A stretch of DNA of 40,780 nt, taken from Alphaproteobacteria bacterium. GTDB taxonomy: Bacteria > Pseudomonadota > Alphaproteobacteria > Micropepsales > Micropepsaceae. The stretch is taken from contig SHWE01000017.1 of assembly GCA_009693985.1 (NCBI GenBank), positions 1-40,780 on the forward strand. Reading direction: 5' to 3'. The position numbers and the translations under genes are program-made. The notes under the pieces are model-generated. The model was not told where the DNA came from, searched no databases, and saw only the letters and a list, made by a program, of their open reading frames with translations. Shown piece by piece: positions 8,550-15,913 of this stretch. Numbering within the stretch: position 1 is the stretch's first letter; the number at the start of each line of letters is the position of its first letter.

Positions 8550-9443
8550 TCATTGAAGGTACTGTTTGAACCATTCGAGGACCGGTTTCATCGCTTCATC
8601 CGTCCTTTTCCCATACACATCGAAGTGGACGCCGTCTTTTAGCGTGAAGATCTTCTTCGGTTCCTTAGCCTTATTATACAACCTATCGGCATCGTCGGCC
8701 TCGAGCTCGTCCTTCTCCGCTTGAACGAAGAGAATTGGTGTCGGAGCCACCTTGTCGACAATTTCTTCCGGCTTGTAGTCCAGCCACCCATCAACGGTTG
8801 CTAGCGTTGTCTTGTTGCCTTTTTCCTTTTCCACCTGTTCAGCATCCTTCAAGGAAGAGGTCAGCTCAGGAGGCATGACCAGTACCGAATCGGTTCCCTT
8901 GTCCAAGAACCCATGGAAGTCTTTGGACTTGCCAGTCAAAACCCTATTAATTCGGTCCTCTTGAACCTTTTGCATGAGAGTTGCCCACTCCTGCTCGGTT
9001 CGAAATCTTCTCATTCGCCGCTCGCCGTCACCGACCAAGACCATGGAGGCAACCGCTTTTACGCGTCGGTCTCGGGCCGCTATGTACACTACCTCTCCAC
9101 CTCCCAAGCTGACGCCTAACAACGCGATCTTGTCAGGGTTCACTTCTGGTCTGGATTGCAAGTAGGAGATGGCGTTGCTGGCGTCATAGATCTGTAGGTA
9201 TGGAATTACCTCGCCGCGGACGCCTTCACTCTCTCCGAATCCTCTGAAATCCATAGTCAGGGACACAAAGCCTGCTGCGGTAAACGCGTCGGCAAACCCA
9301 GGAAAGAAAGCGTCCGCCGTGGCCATGAAACCCGGCACAAGCACGACACCAGGAAGATTGCTTCCTTTCTTGGCATTGTCAGGCTTAGAAAGTATTCCGG
9401 ACAGTTTTAGACAGTCGCTATAGTAGTTTATTCTCTCTTTCAT
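8550..9443 (-). CDS. alpha/beta hydrolase, lower-GC insert
   Basis: 297 residues. GVVLVPGFMATADAFFPGFA gives the oxyanion region, FRGFGESEG the next loop and ALLGVSLGGGEVVYIAA the nucleophile elbow (G-x-S-x-G). A late AEKDELEADD offers the acid and DGVHFDVYG the histidine, so the triad appears complete. It resembles the dienelactone hydrolase/serine aminopeptidase branch; the substrate is unknown. A clear AAAGGAG ribosome site lies at 9453-9459, overlapping the end of the preceding LLM gene. Base composition differs from its neighbours: one sampled 60-base line (8641-8700) has 29 G+C, about 48 percent, whereas the surrounding genes are visibly much richer. Codons such as TTA, ATA and AAA are frequent. 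This suggests recent acquisition into an existing operon. Confidence 0.85.
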   Translation of the reverse strand: MKERINYYSDCLKLSGILSKPDNAKKGSNLPGVVLVPGFMATADAFFPGFADAFTAAGFVSLTMDFRGFGESEGVRGEVIPYLQIYDASNAISYLQSRPEVNPDKIALLGVSLGGGEVVYIAARDRRVKAVASMVLVGDGERRMRRFRTEQEWATLMQKVQEDRINRVLTGKSKDFHGFLDKGTDSVLVMPPELTSSLKDAEQVEKEKGNKTTLATVDGWLDYKPEEIVDKVAPTPILFVQAEKDELEADDADRLYNKAKEPKKIFTLKDGVHFDVYGKRTDEAMKPVLEWFKQYLQ

Positions 9444-9457
9444 TAATCAAAGCTCCT

Positions 9458-10459
9458 TTACGAATTTCCCCACGCTTCGACGAAGCGGCGCGCATCGTCG
9501 ATAACGGGCTCGGACACCGGCACAAAGGGCACCACCAGACGCGTGACGCCCGCTTCGCGGAACGGCTCAAGCCGCTCCTTGATTTCCTTGATCGACGTGC
9601 CGGGGATCACCGGCAGCTTGTCCATGTACTCGTCGGTCATGTGCTGCGCCGCCGCCTTGAAGCCGTTCGCCTTGAAGGCTTCCTGGATGCGCATCACTTC
9701 GGGCTCGAAGCCCGATGCGATCAGCATGTCCTTATAATGGTCGGCGATGTTGTAGAAGGTCAGCACCTGGCGCAGCTTCGAGCGCGCCATCGCGCGGTCG
9801 GGATTGAGCGAGACGCGCACCTTGGCGATGATCTCGATCTCGTTGGGATCGCGGCCCGCTTCGATGGCGCCTTCGCGCACGCGCGTCGCGATCTCCTTGA
9901 TGGTGGCGGGCGTTCCCATGTTGATGAACACCCCGTCGGAGATTTTTCCGACCAGCTTCGTCATCTGTGGTCCGAGGCCGGCGAGATAAATCGGGAATTT
10001 CGGGTGCGCCGGCTTCCACGACAATTGGAAGCGTTTGCCGGTGTTGTAGACCTCGCCCTCATATTCGACACGCTCGCCCGATGCCGTCAGCTTGACGATG
10101 TCGATATATTCGCGCGCGCGGCGAAGCGGACGGTCGAACACGCCATTGTGCCAAGCGGCGATGGTCTTGTTGGCGACACCGAGACCGAGCAGCAAGCGGC
10201 CATCCGAGAGGTCCTGCAAGGTCGCGGACTGGATGCCGAGCGTCACCGCGCTGCGTCCATAGATGTGATAGATCGCGGTGCCAAGCTTCAACGTCTTGGT
10301 GCGCGCGGCGATTGCCGACAGCAGCACCATCGGATCGGTTGAATTGGATTCGCCTTTCCAGAAGGCGCCGAACCCTGCCTGCTCAATGGCGGGCGACAGA
10401 TCGACGATCCCCTTCATGGGATAATGCGCCGCCGAATTGAGCTCTATGTCGTAATGCAC
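9458..10459 (-). CDS. LLM-class flavin/F420-dependent oxidoreductase
   Basis: 333 residues of the bacterial luciferase-like TIM-barrel superfamily. The start MHYDIELNSAAHYP, the segment LKLGTAIYHIYGRSAVTLG, and LSDGRLLLGLGVANKT followed by a typical ERVEYEGEVY region and IYLAGLGPQMTKLVG are characteristic. The closest family features are those of F420-dependent methylenetetrahydromethanopterin-reductase-like members; whether it uses F420 or FMNH2 cannot be decided by eye. In this run it could oxidise or reduce a CoA-linked or ring intermediate. It lies between the family I CoA-transferase and the hydrolase, with a type B repeat immediately upstream, and has no signal peptide. Confidence 0.85.
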   Translation of the reverse strand: MHYDIELNSAAHYPMKGIVDLSPAIEQAGFGAFWKGESNSTDPMVLLSAIAARTKTLKLGTAIYHIYGRSAVTLGIQSATLQDLSDGRLLLGLGVANKTIAAWHNGVFDRPLRRAREYIDIVKLTASGERVEYEGEVYNTGKRFQLSWKPAHPKFPIYLAGLGPQMTKLVGKISDGVFINMGTPATIKEIATRVREGAIEAGRDPNEIEIIAKVRVSLNPDRAMARSKLRQVLTFYNIADHYKDMLIASGFEPEVMRIQEAFKANGFKAAAQHMTDEYMDKLPVIPGTSIKEIKERLEPFREAGVTRLVVPFVPVSEPVIDDARRFVEAWGNS

Positions 10460-10484
10460 CGCCGTTTCCTTCCCATCCCCATCA

Positions 10485-10583
10485 TGTCATGGCCCGACTT
10501 GATCGGGCCATCCATCCGGCGTGTGTCTACGCGCCGATTAAATCCTTTATCACCTGGATGGCCCGCTTTTGCGGGCCATGACA
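10485..10583. repeat. type B palindromic intergenic repeat, copy 2
   Basis: Ninety-nine bases bounded by TGTCATGG (10485-10492) and CCATGACA (10576-10583), the same length and ends as the copy at 6103. The two hairpin arms are almost identical to that copy, while the centre has diverged. It lies between the CoA-transferase beta gene and the LLM gene of the same minus-strand run. Confidence 0.85.
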
Positions 10584-10600
10584 TAGGAGGTTTATCCAAC

Positions 10601-11368
10601 TCATCCAACGCCGCCCAGATACACGCTTTTGGGATCGATCTCCTCGCGCAGGAGGCGCAATTCCTCGGCCGTCGGCAAGGGCGTCGTCGCTACGCTTTTC
10701 GGAACCTCAAGGGCAAAGCCGGTATTGGCCAACACATCCTCCAGACTTGTCCCCGGATGCAAGGAGAGCAGCATCGCCTGATGCGTCTCCTTGTTGAAGC
10801 CGATAGCGCATTTGTCGGTGATGATGCGATGCGGCCCGCCGCCGCGTAAGCCCAGTTCGGCGCGCGGCCGGCCCCCGACATAACCAGGGCTCGTCAGATG
10901 GGCGACCGCGATGGGCAATTTGCGCTTCTCGTGACGCATGATCGTGATGACGCGCTTGGCCAGCGAGGCCACATCATTGCCCCCGGCGCTGCCGTTGAAA
11001 TAGCGCACCTTGCCGTTCTCTTTCGACAGCGTCGTATTGATGTTGCCGTAACGGTCGACTTCGAGCGCGCCGAGAAAGCCGGTATCGACGACGCCGCGGT
11101 GGAGATTCATTCCCATCACGTCGAGGAAGCCGCTCCAGCACGTCGCGCGATAGAAGATGCGCGAATCGGCGAGCCCGACCGGCGTATCCTTGGGGCGCAT
11201 ATTGGCGACGCCGATTTCGAGCAGCGGCGTCAGATTGGGCGCATGGGTCGATTTCGCCAGGAAGCACGCGATTTGCGGCAGGCCGATGCCGACGACGACC
11301 GTCTCGCGGTCGCGCAGCTCGCGGGCGCCGGCCGCCACCATGATCTCGGTGCTGCGAATCTCTCTCAA
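10601..11368 (-). CDS. family I CoA-transferase, beta subunit
   Basis: 255 residues, the B subunit of a two-component CoA-transferase related to glutaconate CoA-transferase and to IpdB-type ring hydrolases. VVVGIGLPQIACFLAKSTHA and LLEIGVANM stand near the N-terminus; Glu51 in the latter is where the family places its catalytic glutamate that carries CoA. GALEVDRYGNINTT and HLTSPGYVGGRPRAELGLRGGG follow, and NTGFALEVP near the end is standard. It overlaps the alpha gene by four bases (ATGA), as expected for an obligate heteromer. Whether it transfers CoA to a free acid or, like IpdAB, hydrolyses a cyclic beta-diketone-CoA is open. A type B repeat follows. Confidence 0.87.
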   Translation of the reverse strand: MREIRSTEIMVAAGARELRDRETVVVGIGLPQIACFLAKSTHAPNLTPLLEIGVANMRPKDTPVGLADSRIFYRATCWSGFLDVMGMNLHRGVVDTGFLGALEVDRYGNINTTLSKENGKVRYFNGSAGGNDVASLAKRVITIMRHEKRKLPIAVAHLTSPGYVGGRPRAELGLRGGGPHRIITDKCAIGFNKETHQAMLLSLHPGTSLEDVLANTGFALEVPKSVATTPLPTAEELRLLREEIDPKSVYLGGVG

Positions 11369-12270
11369 TAGCCCAACTCCGGATCGGCTTTCAGGGACGC
11401 GAGATGCGCCTCGCCGCCGATCTTCTCCAGATATTCGCGGTGGTCTTTGGTGCCACGGATATAGGCGTTTATGTAATCGCCGATCCGCTCCGGCCGCTTG
11501 GAATGTTCGACATAGAGCTTCAAATGCGCGCCATCGTAATCATAGCTGCCATAGACCGCGGTCGGATGCGCCGCCCACGGCAGATGCACCACCGCCTCGA
11601 CGCGATGGGCGGGGATGATGGTGCGCTCGGGCTCGCGCTGGAATGCTTCGGTCGGCACGATCTCTTCCGCGATGATGACAAGCCGTTTCGCGGCCTTCGC
11701 CTGTTCTTCGTTTTCCCAGCGCGGGCCGTCGATGCGGCAATTGCCTTCTTCATCCGCCTTCTGCACATGGATGAAGGCAATGTCCGGAACCAGCGCCCGC
11801 ATCGCCACATAGGGCTCGCCGGTGAACGGGCACGCGATCCGCGCCACCTCGCCGGCGCCCGAGCCCTGTTCGAGGCGCTCTAGAATCTCGGAGGCGATCA
11901 GCGATTTGATCGGAATGAACGAGAGCCCGAGCGCGCCCGCGAGATAGCGGAAGCAGAGCGACAGGCTCGTCCAATCCTCGAAGGTCAGCGAGCCCTGCTC
12001 GCGCGCGCGGTTGATATTGTGCACCGGCCCGAAACGGTCGAGCGAGCCGCCGCCGATGATCAGCCGGCGCACCAATCCGGCGCCGACCAGCAAATCCGTA
12101 TCCAGCCCGGCGACGCCTTGCGACACGGTCAGGTCGTGCTTGTTCTGGCGGATCAGCTCATGGGCGATGGCGATGACGTTGCGCGCAATCGCGAAGCCGC
12201 CGAGCCCGATATGGGCGCCGTTGGGGACGCTTGCCACCACCTCCGGCACGCTTCTGATTTTGCCAGCCAC
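11365..12270 (-). CDS. family I CoA-transferase, alpha subunit
   Basis: 301 residues, the A subunit pairing with the gene at 10601. IGLGGFAIARNVIAIAHELI and LVGAGLVRRLIIGGGSLD form the first Rossmann-like part. YLAGALGLSFIPIKSL and DIAFIHVQKADEEGNCRIDG are characteristic of glutaconate/IpdA-like alpha subunits. Glu98 in LTFEDW is an acidic residue worth comparing with the IpdA active-site Glu. GTG at 12270 is used as the start because no ATG follows before the conserved region. It is the first gene of the nine-gene minus-strand run; a small dyad (AGGGCT at 12295, AGCCCT at 12308) sits in its probable leader. Confidence 0.87.
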   Translation of the reverse strand: MAGKIRSVPEVVASVPNGAHIGLGGFAIARNVIAIAHELIRQNKHDLTVSQGVAGLDTDLLVGAGLVRRLIIGGGSLDRFGPVHNINRAREQGSLTFEDWTSLSLCFRYLAGALGLSFIPIKSLIASEILERLEQGSGAGEVARIACPFTGEPYVAMRALVPDIAFIHVQKADEEGNCRIDGPRWENEEQAKAAKRLVIIAEEIVPTEAFQREPERTIIPAHRVEAVVHLPWAAHPTAVYGSYDYDGAHLKLYVEHSKRPERIGDYINAYIRGTKDHREYLEKIGGEAHLASLKADPELGY

Positions 12271-12623
12271 GATAGACGCTTAACCCCCGTACCCAGGGCT
12301 ACGCTGGAGCCCTTAACGGCAGTCATTAGAAGCCCTTGGCGTCGCAGGCAAGCGCATCCGGGCGCGGCTTATCCCCGCCGCTTCGGACCAAGTTAGACTT
12401 CTGCGTGAGGCGATGAAGAACGATGCGCGGAGAGGCGGAAAATTGCACCTTATTGCACCGAAATTTTTCTACACGATTTGCGTGCAAATGCAGCAAATAC
12501 CGGGTTTTGCACGCCTCCTCGCCGGCGAAACCCGGGGGGAGGGGGTATTCTCGCCCCGCGCCCCGGTTGCAAAGCTGCTAAACTGCCGCCAAACAGATAG
12601 GCCAAGTCTTGGGAGGGCTTCTA
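12271..12623. promoter_or_regulatory. 353-bp divergent control region between the CoA-transferase and GMC operons
   Basis: No gene is seen here. The left half holds the leader of the minus-strand run, with a dyad AGGGCT-n7-AGCCCT at 12295-12313. The right half is locally A/T-rich (12441-12510) and carries a cluster of TTGCAC motifs described separately. A CCCGGGGGGAGGGGG tract lies at about 12531. The ribosome site GGGAGGG of the first GMC gene is at 12611-12617. Confidence 0.6.
12443..12512 (+). promoter_or_regulatory. cluster of four TTGCAC sites, candidate operator array
   Basis: TTGCACC occurs at 12443-12449 and again at 12453-12459, exactly ten bases (one helical turn) apart. At 12477-12488 a dyad TTTGC-gt-GCAAA contains the same hexamer on the other strand, and TTGCAC recurs at 12507-12512. 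The cluster lies 110-180 bp before the first GMC gene. It looks like a binding array for a transcription factor, but no matching regulator is encoded nearby. Confidence 0.45.
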
Positions 12624-13340
12624 ATGACTGAAGTCAAACTGCCGCGCCGTGATTTTCTCAAAGCGGCGGGCGCCGCTAGCGCGGCCGGTGCCGCGGCAGC
12701 CACCGGCATCGCCGCCTGTAGCCCGGCGGCCGAGACGGCGGCGACGGCCCCACCGGCCGAACCCGAAATCTGGCTGACGCTGAACGCGACCGAGGCCGCC
12801 TTCGTCAAGGCCGTCGTCGATACGCTGATCCCGGCCGACGAGCTGACCCCGTCCGGCACCGATGTCGGCCTTGCCACCTTCATCGATCGCCAGTTGGCCG
12901 GCGGTTTCGGCAATGGCGCCAAGCTTTACCGTTCCGGCCCGTTCCTGCCGGGCAAGCCCGAGCACGGCTATCAGCTGGCGCTCTCCCCGCGCGACTTCTT
13001 CCGCGCCGGCATCTCCGAGGCCAATGCCTGGACGACCAAGACCTATGGCAAGGAATTCGACCGCCTGACCGTCGAGCAGCGCAACGAAGCGTTGACGGCG
13101 ATAGAGACCGGCAAGGCGCAATTCAACGGCGGCTTCACCAGCAATTTCTTCTTCGACAATTTCCTGCAGCTCTCGATGGAAGGCTTCTTCGCCGACCCGA
13201 TGTATGGCGGCAACAAGAACAAGGTGGCGTGGAAGATGATCGGTTTCCCCGGCCTGCCCGCCAGCTACCGCGAAGAGGTCAAGACCTATTTCAACAAGAA
13301 ATATGACAAGGAACCGCAATCCATTGCGGACTTCTCTTAG
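12624..13340 (+). CDS. GMC dehydrogenase small subunit (gluconate 2-dehydrogenase subunit 3 family), copy 1
   Basis: 238 residues. The N-terminus carries a twin-arginine signal (PRRDFLKAAG), a run of Ala/Gly, and TGIAACSPA, which resembles a lipobox, so the protein is probably exported folded and may be lipid-anchored. The remainder matches the small subunit that accompanies FAD-GMC dehydrogenases: VKAVVDTLIPADELTPSGTD, a middle FLPGKPEHGYQL, and MEGFFADPMYGGNKNKVAWK near the end. This subunit escorts the signal-less large subunit through the Tat pathway and helps form the complex. ATG 12624 follows GGGAGGG at 12611. The large subunit starts 12 bp downstream. It is closely similar along its whole length to the protein at 15187. 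Confidence 0.88.
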   Translation: MTEVKLPRRDFLKAAGAASAAGAAAATGIAACSPAAETAATAPPAEPEIWLTLNATEAAFVKAVVDTLIPADELTPSGTDVGLATFIDRQLAGGFGNGAKLYRSGPFLPGKPEHGYQLALSPRDFFRAGISEANAWTTKTYGKEFDRLTVEQRNEALTAIETGKAQFNGGFTSNFFFDNFLQLSMEGFFADPMYGGNKNKVAWKMIGFPGLPASYREEVKTYFNKKYDKEPQSIADFS

Positions 13341-13352
13341 GGAGCGCCGCCG

Positions 13353-15128
13353 ATGGTCACCAAACTCAAGGAAGTCGATGCGGTCGTCGTCGGCATGGGC
13401 TGGACGGGCGCCATTCTGTCGCGCGAACTCACCAAGGCCGGGCTGAACGTCGTCGGGCTCGAACGCGGTCCCATGCGCACGCCGCGTGACGATTTCGCGA
13501 TTCCAGCGATCCGCGACGAGCTGAAATATACCAACCGCCATGAGCTGTTCCAGGACACCGCGATGGAAACGGTGAGTCTGCGCCACGCCATGAGCGAAAC
13601 GGCGTTGCCGATGCGCCGTCACGGCTCGTTCCTGCCCGGCACCGGCGTCGGCGGCGCGGGCTCGCATTGGAACGGCGCGACGTGGCGCAATCTCGAAGTC
13701 GATTACGTCGTGCGCTCGCACTACACGGAGAAATACGGCAGGAACGCGATCCCCGCCGACATGACGGTGCAGGATTTCGGCGTTACCTATGCCGAGCTCG
13801 AACCGCATTTCGACAAATTCGAGAAGCTGTGCGGCATCTCCGGCCAGGCGGGGAATCTACGCGGCAAGAAGATCGACGGCGGCAATATCTTCGAAGGTCC
13901 GCGGGCGAACGATTATCCCAACAAGCCGCTGGCGCGCAATTTCGCCTCCAGCACTTTCGACACGGCCGCGCGAAGCCTCGGCTATCATCCCTTCCCGCAG
14001 CCCTCCGCCAATGCCAGCGAGGCCTATACCAACCCCGAAGGGGCGACGATGGGCCAATGCGTCTATTGCGGCTTCTGCGAGCGCTATGGCTGCGAATCCA
14101 ACGCCAAGGCGTCGCCCAATGTGAGCGTACTGCCGGTGCTACTGCCCGATCCGAAATTCGAGCTGCGCACAAATTCCTATGTGAAGAAGCTCAATTACGA
14201 CCGCGCGGCGAAGAAGGTGACGTCGGTCACCTATGTCGATACGCGCACCGGCGAGGAATATGAGCAGCCCGCGGGGCTCGTCATCCTCGGCGCCTATGTC
14301 TTCAACAACACGCTGCTGATGCTCTATTCGGGCATCGGCACGCCCTATGATCCGGTCACCGGCAGAGGCTCAGTCGGCAAGAATTATTGCTATCAATATA
14401 CCGGCGCGGGCGTGACCGTGTTCTTCGAAGACGCCGAAACCAATCCGTTCATGGCGGCCGGCGCGTTCGGCACCATCATGGACGATTTCAACGGCGACAA
14501 TTTCGACCATTCGGGCCTCGGCTTCATCGGCGGCGGCCATATCTCGGCCGGCCTTTCCAATGGCCGCCCGATCGAGACGCGCGCCGTTCCGCCGGGCACG
14601 CCGCGCTGGGGCAAGGCGTGGAAGGAAGCCAACGCGAAATGGTATCGCCGCTGGTTCAACGTCGCCGGAACCGCCGTCAATTACGCCTATCGCGATAATT
14701 ACCTGGACCTGGATCCGACTTATAAGGATGCGCTGGGCCGGCCGCTGATCCGCATGACCTATAATTTCAAGGAGAACGACTACAAGATCGGCGCCTTCCT
14801 CAGCCAGAAATCGGCCGAGATCGCCAAGGCGATGAACCCGACCATCATGACCGAGCCGCGCTTCCGCCGCGGCGACTACGATTCGCGACCTTATCAGTCG
14901 ACGCACAATACGGGCGGCACCATCATGGGCACCGATCCGTCGACCAGCGTGGTGAACAGATATCTGCAGTCCTGGGACGCCAGCAATCTCTTCATCATGG
15001 GAGCAAGCGTCTTCCCGCAGAACCAGAGCTACAATCCGACCGGTCCCTTGGGCGCGCTCGCCTATTGGTCGGCGGATGCGATCGTCAACAAATATATGAA
15101 AGCGCCCGGCCCGCTGATGCAGGCTTAG
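13353..15128 (+). CDS. GMC-family FAD dehydrogenase large subunit, copy 1
   Basis: 591 residues. GMC oxidoreductases oxidise alcohols or sugars with FAD. AVVVGMGWTGAILSRELTKA (from residue 10) is the FAD dinucleotide fold. Near the C-terminus STHNTGGTIMG and then SYNPTGPLGALAYW give the His and Asn catalytic pair. A four-cysteine group CVYCGFCERYGC (Cys236, 239, 242, 247) lies where FAD-glucose dehydrogenases hold a 3Fe-4S cluster, so an iron-sulfur centre is likely. It has no signal peptide and probably travels with the Tat-bearing small subunit upstream. Electrons could go to the c-type cytochrome at 17707. The substrate is unknown; gluconate, sorbitol, glucose and other polyol dehydrogenases share this fold. 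Confidence 0.9.
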   Translation: MVTKLKEVDAVVVGMGWTGAILSRELTKAGLNVVGLERGPMRTPRDDFAIPAIRDELKYTNRHELFQDTAMETVSLRHAMSETALPMRRHGSFLPGTGVGGAGSHWNGATWRNLEVDYVVRSHYTEKYGRNAIPADMTVQDFGVTYAELEPHFDKFEKLCGISGQAGNLRGKKIDGGNIFEGPRANDYPNKPLARNFASSTFDTAARSLGYHPFPQPSANASEAYTNPEGATMGQCVYCGFCERYGCESNAKASPNVSVLPVLLPDPKFELRTNSYVKKLNYDRAAKKVTSVTYVDTRTGEEYEQPAGLVILGAYVFNNTLLMLYSGIGTPYDPVTGRGSVGKNYCYQYTGAGVTVFFEDAETNPFMAAGAFGTIMDDFNGDNFDHSGLGFIGGGHISAGLSNGRPIETRAVPPGTPRWGKAWKEANAKWYRRWFNVAGTAVNYAYRDNYLDLDPTYKDALGRPLIRMTYNFKENDYKIGAFLSQKSAEIAKAMNPTIMTEPRFRRGDYDSRPYQSTHNTGGTIMGTDPSTSVVNRYLQSWDASNLFIMGASVFPQNQSYNPTGPLGALAYWSADAIVNKYMKAPGPLMQA

Positions 15129-15186
15129 TCGCGCCTTACCCTTCGACAGCGAGGGGGAGGCGTTTTGTCCTTATCGGGAGAGCTCC

Positions 15187-15903
15187 ATGACGGAAATCAA
15201 ACTTCCACGTCGCGACTTTCTGAAAGCGGCGGGCGCGGCCGGTGTCGCGGGCGCCGCCGCAACGACCGGCATCGCCGCGTGCAGTCCGGAAACCCAGACG
15301 GCAGCGAATGCGTCCGCGGCGGCCCCCGACACCTATCTCGTGCTGACCAACGAGGAAGTCGCGTTCCTCTCGGCCGCGGTGGACACCATCATCCCCGCCG
15401 ATGCGCTGTCGCCCTCCGGCACAGATTGCGGCTGCGTTGTCTTCATCGACGGCCAGCTCGGCGGCGCCTATGGCGGCGGCGCGAAAATGTATCGCGCCGG
15501 ACCTTATATGAAGGGCACGCCCGAACAGGGCTATCAGCTTCCGCTTACGCCGCACCAATTCTTCGTGGCGGGCATCAGGGCCGCCAATGCCTGGTCGGAA
15601 AAAACCTACGGCAAGCTCTACGACCGGCTCACCCCTGCGGAACGCGCCGAAGCGCTGACGGCCTGGGAGAAGGGCGTGGCCCAATTCGACGGCTTCGAAT
15701 CGCGGCTGTTCTTCCAGCGGCTCTTGCAGATCACCATGGAGGGGTTCTTCGCCGACCCCATCTATGGTGGCAACCGCAACAAGGCGTCGTGGCGCATGCT
15801 CGGCTATCCCGGCCTTCCCGCCACCTATGCGGACAAGGTCGAGGAGTATCGCGACAAGCCCATTGTCGTGACCGAACCGCTATCCATCGCCGACTTCAGT
15901 TGA
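15187..15903 (+). CDS. GMC dehydrogenase small subunit, copy 2
   Basis: 238 residues, the same length as copy 1, and strongly similar from the first residue (IKLPRRDFLKAAGAAG) through the lipobox-like TGIAACSPE to the ending SIADFS that both share. Tat signal, possible lipid anchor, and the MEGFFADPIYGGNRNKASWR region are all kept. Cys-rich TDCGCVVF near residue 80 is new relative to copy 1. A GGGAGAG ribosome site stands just before ATG 15187. It is followed 10 bp later by its own large subunit, so the whole pair is duplicated, not only one gene. Confidence 0.88.
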   Translation: MTEIKLPRRDFLKAAGAAGVAGAAATTGIAACSPETQTAANASAAAPDTYLVLTNEEVAFLSAAVDTIIPADALSPSGTDCGCVVFIDGQLGGAYGGGAKMYRAGPYMKGTPEQGYQLPLTPHQFFVAGIRAANAWSEKTYGKLYDRLTPAERAEALTAWEKGVAQFDGFESRLFFQRLLQITMEGFFADPIYGGNRNKASWRMLGYPGLPATYADKVEEYRDKPIVVTEPLSIADFS

Positions 15904-15913
15904 GAGGGACGTC

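Noticed and set aside
6103..10583. CRISPR array from the repeated GGCCCG hairpins
   Set aside because: Copies are kilobases apart, two-armed and without spacers; they are dispersed intergenic palindromes.
12413..12631. Small plus-strand frame in the GMC control region
   Set aside because: It runs through the TTGCAC cluster, has no ribosome site and shows no plausible protein features.
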